A stretch of 7,217 bases of DNA from an uncultured Oscillibacter sp. Lineage in GTDB: Bacteria > Bacillota > Clostridia > Oscillospirales > Oscillospiraceae. A model generated the notes under the pieces. It was not told where the DNA came from and searched no databases. It saw only the letters and a program-made list of their open reading frames with translations. Within the stretch, counting starts at the first letter, position 1, and each line of letters begins with the position of its first letter. Both the position numbers and the translations under genes were made by a program. Below are positions 1-6,298 of the stretch, one piece after another. Location of the stretch: NCBI GenBank assembly GCA_948435975.1, contig CAOJHG010000103.1, positions 1 to 7,217 of the forward strand. The letters run 5' to 3'.

Positions 1-432
1 CCCTGGAGCATTCCGTGGTTTATTGCTACCAGTGTGTCAAACCATCAGTGGGGCTATGCGGTGGATATGAGCCTGGCCAGGATTTCGAAAGCGGAGGTCC
101 GGGAAACGGGCGGATATGCCTATACGCGGATTGTGGAATATGAGATTTATGAGATGCCCACGGTGATTCATGAGCTGAGTCCGGCGGCGGCGACGTTTAC
201 CACACCTGTTGGACCGAACTCGACCACGGCCTGGAAGTATGCGAAGATGACCGAAACGATGGCGTCCTGCCAGCCGGCGCTGGGGATGCACGAGTATTGC
301 ACGAATGCGGCCCTGAGTCCTCTGGCATCGGAGTGGTGGCACTTTAACGACTTGGCCAGCCGCAGTAATGTCATGGATAATCACGGCGTCGGCGGCTTTG
401 AGATCACAGTCTGCCGGAGCACCGCCCCTTGA
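1..432 (+). CDS. M15-family (VanX-like) D-Ala-D-Ala peptidase, 5'-truncated by window edge
   Basis: The frame is open from base 1 to a TGA at 430-432, so this is the C-terminal 143 residues of a longer protein. Reading from base 1, it shows an S-N-H-Q-W-G-Y-A-V-D block (His15 at 43-45, Asp22 at 64-66) and, about 90 residues later, E-W-W-H-F (Glu111 at 331-333, His114 at 340-342). This is the SxHxxGxAxD plus ExxH arrangement of MEROPS M15 peptidases such as VanX, where His, Asp and His bind zinc and Glu is the catalytic base. All four residues are present. Such enzymes cut D-Ala-D-Ala dipeptides or peptidoglycan stems. Any signal peptide lies outside the window. The in-frame GTG at 34 is not a credible start because it would cut just before the zinc motif. 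Nothing here links it to glycopeptide resistance. The family call is firm; dipeptidase versus carboxypeptidase is open. Confidence 0.85.
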   Translation, partial: PWSIPWFIATSVSNHQWGYAVDMSLARISKAEVRETGGYAYTRIVEYEIYEMPTVIHELSPAAATFTTPVGPNSTTAWKYAKMTETMASCQPALGMHEYCTNAALSPLASEWWHFNDLASRSNVMDNHGVGGFEITVCRSTAP

Positions 433-445
433 CAGAAGTACTGAT

Positions 446-490
446 TATGCGTCCCGTGCTTTCAGCGGCGCAGGACGCATAGGTTTCCTG
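446..490 (+). terminator. Possible weak terminator after the M15 peptidase gene
   Basis: A perfect 9-bp inverted repeat (446-454 with 473-481) can be extended inward by TGC/GCA (457-459 with 470-472). It lies 14 bases after the stop codon. The downstream tract (GGTTTCCTGCTT) is only moderately T-rich, so termination may be inefficient. The position between two unrelated transcription units supports the call. Confidence 0.4.
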
Positions 491-545
491 CTTATGGATG
501 TCAGGCGGCCGTTCGCTTTGTGAAAAAGAGAATCTGTTTAGGGAC

Positions 546-574
546 TTGACAAAGGGAAATCCCAGTAGTATATT
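546..574 (+). promoter_or_regulatory. Promoter of the riboflavin operon
   Basis: There is a consensus -35 box TTGACA at 546-551, then 17 bases, then TATATT at 569-574. This is near-ideal sigma-A spacing and composition. The predicted transcription start, about 581-583, places the FMN aptamer almost at the 5' end of the mRNA, as expected for a riboswitch-controlled leader. Confidence 0.85.
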
Positions 575-594
575 ATGGATGATAATTGAATCAG

Positions 595-704
595 GATCTT
601 CAGGGCGGGGCGCAATTCCCCACCGGTGGTACAGCCCACGAGCCGCAAGGCAGGATTCGGTGAAATTCCGAGGCCGACAGTTATAGTCTGGATGAAAGAA
701 GATT
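595..704 (+). promoter_or_regulatory. FMN riboswitch aptamer (RFN element)
   Basis: The conserved blocks of the RFN element occur in order. P1 is formed by ATCTTC (596-601) with GAAGAT (698-703). Between them come AGGGCGGGG, the CCACCGGTGGT block (619-630), GCCCACGAGCC (634-644), the GCCGCAAGGC hairpin, CGGTGAAATTCCG (658-670), GGCCGACAG (672-680) and TAGTCTGGATGAAAGAAGAT. This RNA class binds FMN and represses riboflavin synthesis or transport genes. Here it sits directly before ribD, and an intrinsic terminator lies about 125 bases downstream, so control is probably by transcription attenuation. Confidence 0.96.
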
Positions 705-828
705 TGTGTGAACGCAGGAAGAAAGATGAGTTCCTTCTGCGCCCATAGAAGCTACTCTGGAATGGTAATTCGTTCCAGGGCTTTTGGTTTCCAGGGGCGC
801 GGTGTAGTCTTTCCTGCCCATACGCACC
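705..828 (+). promoter_or_regulatory. Riboswitch expression platform with candidate antiterminator
   Basis: This stretch joins the aptamer to the terminator and has no credible gene. It can form several competing hairpins: 713-719 with 735-741 (one G-U pair), 757-762 with 773-778, and 799-804 with 825-830. Bases 771-781 can pair with 829-838, the left arm of the downstream terminator, through 10 pairs (one G-U) and one bulged C. That makes 771-781 a plausible antiterminator arm, which could itself be held in the 757-778 hairpin. The pairings were read by eye; which of them FMN binding favours is inference. Confidence 0.55.
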
Positions 829-862
829 GCCTTGAACGCTTGGTTCAGGGCTTTTTCTTTTT
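829..862 (+). terminator. Riboswitch-controlled intrinsic terminator upstream of ribD
   Basis: A 9-bp stem (829-837 with 843-851, one G-U pair) closes a 5-base loop and is followed by TTTTTCTTTTT (852-862). This is a textbook intrinsic terminator on the sense strand of the riboflavin leader, placed between aptamer and coding region. It is probably used when FMN is bound. Confidence 0.85.
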
Positions 863-866
863 CCTG

Positions 867-908
867 ATGCCCCTATTATTGTCTTCCCGCCTTCAGCAAG
901 AGGGGCAT
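867..908 (+). repeat. Inverted repeat between leader terminator and ribD
   Basis: Perfect 8-bp arms, ATGCCCCT (867-874) and AGGGGCAT (901-908), are separated by 26 bases. It lies after the leader terminator, so it would be transcribed only in read-through mRNA. It has no T-tract of its own and does not cover the ribD ribosome-binding site. A role is not evident. Confidence 0.5.
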
Positions 909-933
909 ACTATATTTGCTTGGCTGAGAACAC

Positions 934-976
934 GAATTCCCCATTCACTAAAAAAGAATGGCGCACAGATGGAATC
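934..976 (+). other. Possible hairpin in the ribD 5' untranslated region
   Basis: CCATTC (941-946) pairs with GAATGG (956-961) around an A-rich loop, and outer bases ATTCC (936-940) can pair with GGAAT (971-975). The structure ends about 10 bases before the ribD Shine-Dalgarno, so it could affect ribosome access or mRNA stability. It was seen by eye only. The rest of the 863-984 leader shows no gene. Confidence 0.35.
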
Positions 977-984
977 TTCTTTTT

Positions 985-991
985 GGGAGGG
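985..991 (+). promoter_or_regulatory. ribD ribosome-binding site (decides the start)
   Basis: GGGAGGG at 985-991 lies 6 bases before the ATG at 998. This fixes the start at 998 rather than at the upstream in-frame TTG at 920, which has no comparable site. Confidence 0.8.
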
Positions 992-997
992 AATGCA

Positions 998-2104
998 ATG
1001 AAGGATGTCGACTATATGCGTCAGGCCCTCGCGCTTGCAGAACGGGGGCGGGGCTGGACAAATCCGAATCCTATGGTGGGGGCCGTTCTGGTAAAAAATG
1101 GCCGCGTCATTGGGGAGGGCTGGCACCAGCGCTGCGGCGGCCTCCACGCGGAACGGGAAGCGCTGCAAAACTGTACAGAGTCCCCGGCAGGCGCCACGCT
1201 GTATGTGACCCTGGAGCCTTGCTGCCACCACGGACGTCAGCCCCCCTGCACCAGCGCTATCCTGGAGGCTGGGATTGCGAGGGTGGTAGTAGGTTCAGGA
1301 GACCCAAATCCTCTTGTGGCCGGGAAGGGGATTGCGCTTCTGCGGGCTGGAGGCGTGAAGGTGGAGAGCGGTATCTTGCGGGAGGCGTGTGATGCCTTGA
1401 ATACTGTGTTTTTCCATTTTATCCGGACAAAACGGCCTTATGTGGTGATGAAGTACGCCATGACCCTTGATGGCAAGATCGCTGCCCGTACTGGAGCCTC
1501 TCAGTGGATTACAGGAGAGACAGCCAGGAGGCGGGTTCATGAGGACCGGGGGCGCTGTGCGGCGATTATGGCGGGCGTGGGGACCGTGCTGGCAGACGAC
1601 CCGCTGCTGACCTGCCGCATAGAGGGCCTGCCAAATCCCCTGCGGGTCATCTGCGACACACATCTGCGGACGCCCCCAAGCAGCCAGATTGTCCGGACGG
1701 CAAAAGAAGTCCCTGCTGTGCTTGCCTGCGTTTCTCCGGACCCGGAGAGGCGGAGGGTCCTGGAGGATGCTGGCTGTCAGGTCTGGGACCTCCCGGAGAA
1801 AAATGGACATGTGGATCTGAAGGCCCTGATGGAACGTTTGGGGGCGGCGGAGATTGACAGTGTGATGCTGGAGGGCGGCGGGACGCTGAACTGGGCGGCA
1901 CTGGAAAGCGGCATCGTGCGGCGGGTCCAGGCGTATGTTGCGCCCAAGCTCTTCGGCGGCGGAGATGCGAAATCGCCGGTGGAGGGCTTAGGGGTGGCCC
2001 TGCCTGCGCAGGCGGCGGTATTAAAGCGCTTGACGGTCACGGCGCTGGGAGAGGATTTTTTGATAGAAGGAGAGATGAAGGACGATGTTCACTGGGATTG
2101 TTGA
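998..2104 (+). CDS. ribD: Bifunctional pyrimidine deaminase/reductase RibD
   Basis: This 368-residue cytosolic enzyme has the usual RibD length. It deaminates the GTP-derived diaminopyrimidine and then reduces the ribose side chain with NADPH, giving 5-amino-6-ribitylaminouracil 5'-phosphate. The N-terminal cytidine-deaminase-like domain (about 1-143) carries H50-A-E52 and P74-C-C-H-H with C84. Zinc ligands would be His50, Cys75 and Cys84, and Glu52 the catalytic acid/base. The C-terminal reductase domain (about 146-368) opens with RPYVVMKYAMTLDGKIA (146-162) and contains the GVGTVLADDPLLT and LEGGGTLN motifs. No key residue is missing. It is the first gene of the operon, under the FMN riboswitch, and its last 20 bases overlap the start of ribE, suggesting translational coupling. 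Confidence 0.97.
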   Translation: MKDVDYMRQALALAERGRGWTNPNPMVGAVLVKNGRVIGEGWHQRCGGLHAEREALQNCTESPAGATLYVTLEPCCHHGRQPPCTSAILEAGIARVVVGSGDPNPLVAGKGIALLRAGGVKVESGILREACDALNTVFFHFIRTKRPYVVMKYAMTLDGKIAARTGASQWITGETARRRVHEDRGRCAAIMAGVGTVLADDPLLTCRIEGLPNPLRVICDTHLRTPPSSQIVRTAKEVPAVLACVSPDPERRRVLEDAGCQVWDLPEKNGHVDLKALMERLGAAEIDSVMLEGGGTLNWAALESGIVRRVQAYVAPKLFGGGDAKSPVEGLGVALPAQAAVLKRLTVTALGEDFLIEGEMKDDVHWDC

Positions 2105-2732
2105 GGAGCTGGGGACCGTCCGTTCCATCCGCCGGGGAGCGCGCTCGGCTGTGGTGTCCATTGCGGCGGAAACGGTCCTGTCGGATTTGAAGATTGGGGA
2201 CAGTGTGGCGGTGAATGGGGTCTGTCTCACGGCGGCGGAAAAGGATGCGGGGGGCTTTACGGCAGATGTGATGCACGAGACCTTGGACCGTTCTTCCCTG
2301 GGCGGTCTGACAGCGGGGAGCCTGGTGAACCTGGAACGGGCCATGCTGGCGGGCGGACGCTTCGGGGGACATATCGTCTCCGGCCATATCGACGGCGTGG
2401 GGCGCATTTCCAGTATGAAGCGGGATGACAACGCCGTGTGGTATACCGTGGAGACGCCCCCGGCACTGCTGCGGTATATTGTGGAAAAAGGGTCTGTTGC
2501 CATCGACGGCATCAGCTTGACTGTGGCTTCTGTGGACGGGAGCGGCTTCTCTGTTTCCGCCATCCCTCACACAGCCGCCCATACCACCTTGGGGACGAAG
2601 CGGGCCGGGGACGTGGTGAACCTGGAAACGGATGTTATCGGCAAATACGTCGAATCCCTTCTGCGGCCCCAGGAGAGCGCCCCGGCAGAGAGCCGGATCA
2701 CGAGAGATTTCCTGCTCCAGAACGGATTTTAA
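2085..2732 (+). CDS. ribE: Riboflavin synthase alpha subunit
   Basis: This 215-residue protein catalyses the dismutation of two 6,7-dimethyl-8-ribityllumazine molecules into riboflavin plus the aminouracil that RibH reuses. It begins with the family signature MFTGIVEELG and has the two lumazine-binding barrels. The N-terminal barrel (about 1-97) contains SVAVNGVCLTA (Cys47). The C-terminal barrel (about 98-200) contains GGHIVSGHIDG (His101) and GSVAIDGISLTVASV followed by IPHTAAHTTLG. The length is normal for the trimeric alpha type. The start lies inside the end of ribD. GAAGG (2077-2081) is close to the ATG, and a fuller AGAAGGAG (2065-2072) lies 12 bases away. The gene is called ribC in enterobacteria and ribE in Bacillus. 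Confidence 0.97.
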   Translation: MFTGIVEELGTVRSIRRGARSAVVSIAAETVLSDLKIGDSVAVNGVCLTAAEKDAGGFTADVMHETLDRSSLGGLTAGSLVNLERAMLAGGRFGGHIVSGHIDGVGRISSMKRDDNAVWYTVETPPALLRYIVEKGSVAIDGISLTVASVDGSGFSVSAIPHTAAHTTLGTKRAGDVVNLETDVIGKYVESLLRPQESAPAESRITRDFLLQNGF

Positions 2733-2747
2733 GAAGGAGGAATCAAG

Positions 2748-3947
2748 ATGTTTCAATACAACACCATCGAAGAAGCCCTGGAAGCCTTGCGGCAGGGACG
2801 GCTTATTATGGTCACTGACGACCCGGACCGGGAAAACGAGGGCGACCTGATCTGCGCCGCCCAGTTTGCCACGACGGAGAATATCAACTTTATGGCCGTC
2901 CACGCAAAAGGGCTGATTTGTATGCCCATGTCGGCGGAGTATGTCCACAAGCTCCAGTTCCCACAGATGGTCTCGGACAATACGGACAACCATGAGACCG
3001 CTTTCACCGTTTCGGTAGACCACGTTTCCACCACCACCGGCATTTCCGCCGCTGAGCGTTCCATCACCGCCATGAAGTGCGTGGAGGAGGACGCGAAGCC
3101 CCAGGATTTCCGCCGCCCCGGTCACATGTTCCCCCTCCTGGCGAAGCCTAACGGCGTCCTGGAGCGGAACGGGCACACAGAGGCTACGGTGGACCTCCTC
3201 CGGCTGGCGGGGATGAAGGCCTGCGGACTGTGCTGCGAGATCATGAGAGAGGATGGCACCATGATGCGCACGCAGGAGCTTCAGGAGAAGGCGCGGGAAT
3301 GGGGATTGGTTTTCATCACCATCAAGGACCTGCAAAACTACCGCAAGCGTCATGAGGTCCTGGTGGAGCAGATTGCCGCCACCCGCCTGCCCACGAAATA
3401 CGGTGAGTTTACTGCTTACGGCTACCGAAACAAGCTCAACGGGGAACATCATGTGGCCTTGGTGAAGGGGGAGATCGGGGATGGGAAGAACATCCTCTGC
3501 CGGGTTCACTCCGAATGTCTGACCGGGGACTGCTTTGGTTCTCTCCGGTGCGACTGCGGCCAGCAGCTTGCGGCGGCCATGACTCAGATCGAGCAGGAGG
3601 GCCGGGGCGTGCTCCTCTATATGCGGCAGGAGGGCCGGGGCATCGGGCTTCTGAACAAGCTGCGGGCCTACGCGCTCCAGGACCAGGGCATGGATACGCT
3701 GGAAGCCAACCTGGCGCTGGGCTTTGGCGGGGACCTGCGGGAGTATTATATCGGGGCGCAGATTCTGCGGGATATGGGGGTGAAGACCATGCGTCTTTTG
3801 ACCAATAATCCGGATAAGGTCTACCAATTGGCGGATTTTGGTATGGAGATTTTAGAGCGGGTGCCTATCCAGATGGAGGCTACGAAGGACGACCTCTTCT
3901 ATCTCCGGACGAAGCAGCGGCGTATGGGCCACATTTTGGACTACTGA
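2748..3947 (+). CDS. ribBA: Bifunctional DHBP synthase / GTP cyclohydrolase II
   Basis: This 399-residue fusion supplies both precursors of riboflavin. The N-terminal half (about 1-200) is 3,4-dihydroxy-2-butanone-4-phosphate synthase acting on ribulose 5-phosphate, with [10 protein letters not shown] (24-33, acidic metal site), [14 protein letters not shown] (91-104) and the NGHTEA motif (His143). The C-terminal half (about 205-399) is GTP cyclohydrolase II, with [20 protein letters not shown] (zinc ligands Cys257, Cys268, Cys270), QEGRGIGL (294-301), [17 protein letters not shown] (Asp329 and Arg331, the usual catalytic pair) and LLTNNPDK (350-357). Both halves look complete, which matters because some RibBA-like proteins have a dead half. 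AAGGAGG (2734-2740) lies 7 bases before the ATG, and the gap to ribE is 15 bases. Confidence 0.97.
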   Translation: MFQYNTIEEALEALRQGRLIMVTDDPDRENEGDLICAAQFATTENINFMAVHAKGLICMPMSAEYVHKLQFPQMVSDNTDNHETAFTVSVDHVSTTTGISAAERSITAMKCVEEDAKPQDFRRPGHMFPLLAKPNGVLERNGHTEATVDLLRLAGMKACGLCCEIMREDGTMMRTQELQEKAREWGLVFITIKDLQNYRKRHEVLVEQIAATRLPTKYGEFTAYGYRNKLNGEHHVALVKGEIGDGKNILCRVHSECLTGDCFGSLRCDCGQQLAAAMTQIEQEGRGVLLYMRQEGRGIGLLNKLRAYALQDQGMDTLEANLALGFGGDLREYYIGAQILRDMGVKTMRLLTNNPDKVYQLADFGMEILERVPIQMEATKDDLFYLRTKQRRMGHILDY

Positions 3948-3993
3948 GGCAGGTCGTTATTTTGAAAATTTTGGAAAACAGGAGGAATTCATC

Positions 3994-4461
3994 ATGAAGA
4001 CATTTGCGGGAAAGCTGACGGCGGAGGGCGTCAAGGTTGGCGTCGTAGCGGCGCGGTTCAACGAGTTCATCGTATCCAAGCTGGTCAGCGGCTGTGAGGA
4101 TGGTTTGGTGCGCCACGGCGTTCGGGAGGAGGATATCCATGTGGCTTGGGTGCCGGGAGCTTTCGAGATTCCGCTGATTGCCGCAAAGATGGCCAAGAGC
4201 GGAAAGTATGATGCGGTGATTGCCCTGGGCGCGGTGATCCGGGGCAGTACCAGCCACTATGACTATGTGTGCGCAGAGGTTTCCAAGGGCATAGCCAGCG
4301 TATCCCTGAACAGCGAGATTCCGGTACTCTTCGGCGTGCTGACTACGGATACCATTGAGCAGGCCATTGAGCGGGCCGGGAGCAAAGCGGGGAACAAGGG
4401 CTTTGAATGTGCGCAGGGTGCGGTCGAGATGGTGAACCTGATTCGGGCTCTGGAGGCGTAA
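3994..4461 (+). CDS. ribH: 6,7-dimethyl-8-ribityllumazine synthase
   Basis: This 155-residue protein condenses 5-amino-6-ribitylaminouracil with 3,4-dihydroxy-2-butanone 4-phosphate to give the substrate of RibE. It is collinear with the Bacillus subtilis enzyme at the residues I can place: Phe22 in ARFNEF, His88 in GSTSHYDYV (catalytic), Arg127 in IERAG and Lys135 in GNKGFE. PGAFEIP (54-60) and ALGAVIRG (77-84) are also typical. The family forms pentamers or 60-subunit capsids that can enclose riboflavin synthase; the sequence does not show which form applies here. AGGAGG (3980-3985) lies 8 bases upstream. The 46-base AT-rich gap after ribBA is the largest in the operon but holds no recognisable promoter. 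A strong terminator follows. Confidence 0.97.
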   Translation: MKTFAGKLTAEGVKVGVVAARFNEFIVSKLVSGCEDGLVRHGVREEDIHVAWVPGAFEIPLIAAKMAKSGKYDAVIALGAVIRGSTSHYDYVCAEVSKGIASVSLNSEIPVLFGVLTTDTIEQAIERAGSKAGNKGFECAQGAVEMVNLIRALEA

Positions 4462-4473
4462 AAATAGAAAAAG

Positions 4474-4508
4474 ACCGGGGGACGCAGCGGTACGTCTCCC
4501 GGTTTTTT
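4474..4508 (+). terminator. Strong, probably bidirectional terminator of the riboflavin operon
   Basis: An 11-bp stem (4474-4484 with 4493-4503, one G-U pair) with an 8-base loop is followed by TTTTTT (4503-4508). On the other strand it is followed by CTTTTTCTATTTTT, so it can also end the convergent hemerythrin transcript, whose stop codon is at 4520-4522. Confidence 0.92.
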
Positions 4509-4519
4509 ATAAGACAGCG

Positions 4520-4918
4520 TTACTTCTGCTTCAAATAGCCGCTGAGCCGTTTGTCTTCCGTGCGGATATGGCTGACGAGGGCGGCAATGTGGCTGTTGAG
4601 CTTCCCCAGGTCGGTGACAGTGGGACCGGAAGGGGGAATCTGCGCCACGATGTCCCGCAGGGTTTTCTTGTACGCCGTGTGGAAAGACTTGTGGGCAGTC
4701 AGATTGGGATACCGGCTTTCCTGTTGGATGCGCTCCTCGTGGGCGAAGTGCTTGTCCACATAGTCCAGCAGGAAGCGAATGGCAGGCTCCATGGAGGAAC
4801 GGCCCTGCCCCTTTCCACAGGCGTCCATCAACCGCTCCACCGCCTGGAACAGCTCCCGGTGCTCCTGGTCGATAATGGCATTCCCGGTTTCCAAATCTTT
4901 TGTCAATGTATAGCGCAT
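4520..4918 (-). CDS. Bacteriohemerythrin
   Basis: This 132-residue cytosolic protein would carry a non-haem diiron centre that binds O2. All seven canonical ligands are present with family spacing: His20 (IDQEH), His57 and Glu61 (HFAHEE), His76 and His80 (HKSFH), His117 and Asp122 (HIRTED). The N-terminus (TLTKDLETGNAIIDQEHRELF) is typical of single-domain bacterial hemerythrins. There is no fused chemotaxis or signalling domain. Roles proposed for the family include O2 storage, delivery, scavenging and sensing; in an anaerobe, O2 scavenging is a fair guess but is inference. The start at 4918 is chosen because AAGGAGG (4927-4933) lies 8 bases upstream. The longer frame to 4996 would put translation inside the promoter. 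It is a single-gene unit convergent with the riboflavin operon. Confidence 0.94.
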   Translation of the reverse strand: MRYTLTKDLETGNAIIDQEHRELFQAVERLMDACGKGQGRSSMEPAIRFLLDYVDKHFAHEERIQQESRYPNLTAHKSFHTAYKKTLRDIVAQIPPSGPTVTDLGKLNSHIAALVSHIRTEDKRLSGYLKQK

Positions 4919-4926
4919 AAGCGGCG

Positions 4927-4933
4927 CCTCCTT
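4927..4933 (-). promoter_or_regulatory. Hemerythrin ribosome-binding site (decides the start)
   Basis: AAGGAGG on the - strand lies 8 bases before the ATG at 4918. It sets the 132-residue start in preference to the 26-residue N-terminal extension that would begin at 4996. Confidence 0.85.
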
Positions 4934-4951
4934 TTGCAGCATTAGGGGGGA

Positions 4952-4963
4952 ATGGAATTCCAT
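4952..4963. repeat. 12-base perfect palindrome at the hemerythrin transcription start
   Basis: ATGGAATTCCAT reads the same on both strands. It lies just downstream of the hemerythrin -10 box, about where transcription should begin. This is a reasonable place for a repressor operator, but a short palindrome can occur by chance. Confidence 0.4.
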
Positions 4964-4967
4964 GGAT

Positions 4968-4996
4968 ATTATAGCGGGCCGGCTGGCGGAGGTCAA
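4968..4996 (-). promoter_or_regulatory. Hemerythrin promoter
   Basis: On the - strand, TTGACC (4996-4991) is followed after 17 bases by a perfect TATAAT (4973-4968). Predicted initiation near 4961 leaves a 5' leader of roughly 40 bases before the ATG at 4918. Confidence 0.85.
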
Positions 4997-5026
4997 GAGG
5001 CCAGGGGAAAACGGTGAAAAGATGGG

Positions 5027-5055
5027 TTGTATTCTCCGGCGGAATGCGTTATGCT
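5027..5055 (+). promoter_or_regulatory. Candidate promoter of the ThrE-type exporter genes
   Basis: TTGTAT (5027-5032) and TATGCT (5050-5055) are spaced by 17 bases. The predicted start near 5062 would leave only about a dozen leader bases, with the Shine-Dalgarno at the very 5' end, so the true promoter could be a little further upstream. It is divergent from the hemerythrin promoter, with the two -35 boxes 30 bases apart. Confidence 0.45.
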
Positions 5056-5060
5056 GTTTG

Positions 5061-5069
5061 GGAGGTGAT
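5061..5069 (+). promoter_or_regulatory. Ribosome-binding site of the YjjP-like gene (decides the start)
   Basis: GGAGGTGAT is complementary to the end of 16S rRNA. Its GGAGG core ends 8 bases before the ATG at 5074. The upstream in-frame ATG at 5014 has no good site and would lie before the candidate promoter. Confidence 0.8.
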
Positions 5070-5073
5070 AGAT

Positions 5074-5835
5074 ATGGATTATGACCGGCTGCTGAATATT
5101 GCGGCGGAGCTGGGGTGCCGGTTGATGTTCAGCGGGGCGGAGATTTACCGGGTGGAGGAGTCTATGATCCGGCTGCTGCGGGCATATCATTTGGAGTCCC
5201 CGGAGGTGTTCGCCATCCCAAGCTGCATTATCGTCAGCGTGACCACTCCGGCGGGCCATCCCATTACGAAAATGCGCCGCATTCCCAGTCACGGCACAGA
5301 CATCGAACAACTGGAGCGGCACAACGGACTTTGCAGGAGCCTCTGCGCGGAAACGCCGCCTTTGGAGGAAGTGCAGGCCAGGCTGGACGCGCTGGAGAAG
5401 CCTGCTCATCAGTTCTTTTCCTGGCAGGTGCTGCTGGGGTACGGCGTTGCCCCGGCCTTTTTTACGCCGCTCTTCGGCGGAGGTGTCCGGGATGCCCTGT
5501 GTGCGCTGATAGGGGGGCTGGGCGTGGGGGCCTGTCTGCTGTACGGGAGGCGCCTGATTGGGGCCAACACGTTTTTCCGCACGGCGGTATGCAGCGCGGT
5601 GGGTTCTTTGATTTCCCTGCTGCTGGTGCGTTTGGGTTTGGGACGCAGCGTGGATATTGTGACCATCAGCGTATTGATGGTGCTGGTACCCGGCGTAGCC
5701 CTGACGAACGCAATGCGGGAGATCATGGCGGGGGATACGATTTCCGGCTTGAGCCGCACGGCAGACGCCATCCTGGTCGCGGCGGCAATCGCGCTTGGCT
5801 CGGCGGTGGGATTTTCCATCAGCCGGATACTGTAG
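5074..5835 (+). CDS. ThrE/YjjP-type exporter subunit (cytosolic domain plus membrane half)
   Basis: This 253-residue protein matches the larger half of the split ThrE family (Escherichia coli YjjP, the former DUF1212). Residues 1 to about 112 form the soluble N-terminal domain with the signature SGAEIYRVEESMIRLL (20-35) and a VFAIPSCIIVSV strand (45-56). About five hydrophobic segments follow, near 115-134, 138-157, 165-186, 194-213 and 229-250. The family motif P-G-x4-N-x2-R-x5-G-D-x2-S-G is present at 206-225 (PGVALTNAMREIMAGDTISG). ThrE of Corynebacterium exports threonine and serine as a single fused protein, and E. coli YjjPB has been linked to succinate export, so the substrate here is not determined. 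The partner gene starts 10 bases after the stop, consistent with co-translation of a two-part transporter. Confidence 0.88.
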   Translation: MDYDRLLNIAAELGCRLMFSGAEIYRVEESMIRLLRAYHLESPEVFAIPSCIIVSVTTPAGHPITKMRRIPSHGTDIEQLERHNGLCRSLCAETPPLEEVQARLDALEKPAHQFFSWQVLLGYGVAPAFFTPLFGGGVRDALCALIGGLGVGACLLYGRRLIGANTFFRTAVCSAVGSLISLLLVRLGLGRSVDIVTISVLMVLVPGVALTNAMREIMAGDTISGLSRTADAILVAAAIALGSAVGFSISRIL

Positions 5836-5845
5836 GGGGACGGGA

Positions 5846-6298
5846 ATGAGTTGGATTTTTTGGGATTATCTCCTGCCCTGCCTGTGCGCGTTCCTGGCCT
5901 GCGTGGGCTTTACTCTGGCGTACAACATCCACGGCGCGGGCAAGCTGATTTGCGGCGTGGGCGGGGCCTTGGGCTGGCTGGTGTATTTGCTGGCGGGAGA
6001 AACTGTGCTCGCGGCGTTTCTGGCGGCGGCGGTGATCGGGACTTATTCTGAGCTTATGGCCAGAGTGCGCCGCTGCCCGGTGACGGGGTATCTGCTGGTG
6101 GCGCTGCTTCCTCTGGTGCCGGGCGGGGGGATTTACTATGCCATGAGCTATTGTGTGGCTGGGGATATCCAGCGGTTCCTGCACACGCTGCTGCATACCT
6201 TCGGCGTTGCGGCGGCGCTGGCGGTGGGGGCAATGCTGGCCTCGTCGCTGTTCCGGACGGTGTATGCCCATTGGTATCTTCACGGGCGGAAAGGCTGA
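5846..6298 (+). CDS. ThrE/YjjB-type exporter subunit (small membrane half)
   Basis: This 150-residue hydrophobic protein matches the small half of the split ThrE family (YjjB, ThrE_2, formerly DUF3815). Five membrane segments are likely, near 8-28, 32-50, 52-68, 80-98 and 117-138. The family hallmark is visible as YSELMARVRRCP (67-78) followed by LLPLVPGGGIYYAM (87-100). Together with the upstream protein it would give the ten-segment arrangement of fused ThrE. The ATG at 5846 is preceded by AGGGGGA (5834-5840), which overlaps the stop codon of the upstream gene, so the two are probably translationally coupled. An upstream in-frame ATG at 5795 lies within the partner gene and has no such site. 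Its stop codon lies only 7 bases from that of the convergent membrane-protein gene. Confidence 0.87.
   Translation: MSWIFWDYLLPCLCAFLACVGFTLAYNIHGAGKLICGVGGALGWLVYLLAGETVLAAFLAAAVIGTYSELMARVRRCPVTGYLLVALLPLVPGGGIYYAMSYCVAGDIQRFLHTLLHTFGVAAALAVGAMLASSLFRTVYAHWYLHGRKG

Noticed and set aside
1..432. Glycopeptide-resistance (van) cluster suggested by the VanX-like peptidase
   Set aside because: No vanH, vanA, vanR or vanS homologue is visible in the window, and M15 peptidases are common in cell-wall metabolism.
757..788. A second intrinsic terminator in the leader (CTGGAA/TTCCAG stem with CTTTT)
   Set aside because: The stem is only 6 bp with a 10-base loop and the T-run is short. It is better explained as the competitor of the antiterminator arm.
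905..917. A second -10 box (ACTATATT) for a riboswitch-independent ribD promoter
   Set aside because: No convincing -35 sequence lies 16-18 bases upstream, so there is not enough to call a promoter.
920..997. Extended N-terminus of RibD from an upstream TTG
   Set aside because: The 26 extra residues do not belong to the RibD family, no ribosome-binding site precedes 920, and GGGAGGG is ideally placed for the ATG at 998.
498..1001. Small + strand open frames within the riboflavin leader (498-686 and 708-1001)
   Set aside because: They cross the riboswitch aptamer, terminator and ribD start, and have no ribosome-binding sites or protein-like composition.
2037..3827. 596-codon open frame on the - strand opposite ribE and ribBA
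   Set aside because: It lies antisense to two genes whose products are complete and carry all catalytic motifs. Long antisense frames are common in GC-rich coding DNA, and the translation shows no recognisable domain.
4919..4996. Extended N-terminus of the hemerythrin from an ATG at 4996
   Set aside because: The extension would start inside the -35 box of a near-consensus promoter, and the AAGGAGG site fits the start at 4918.
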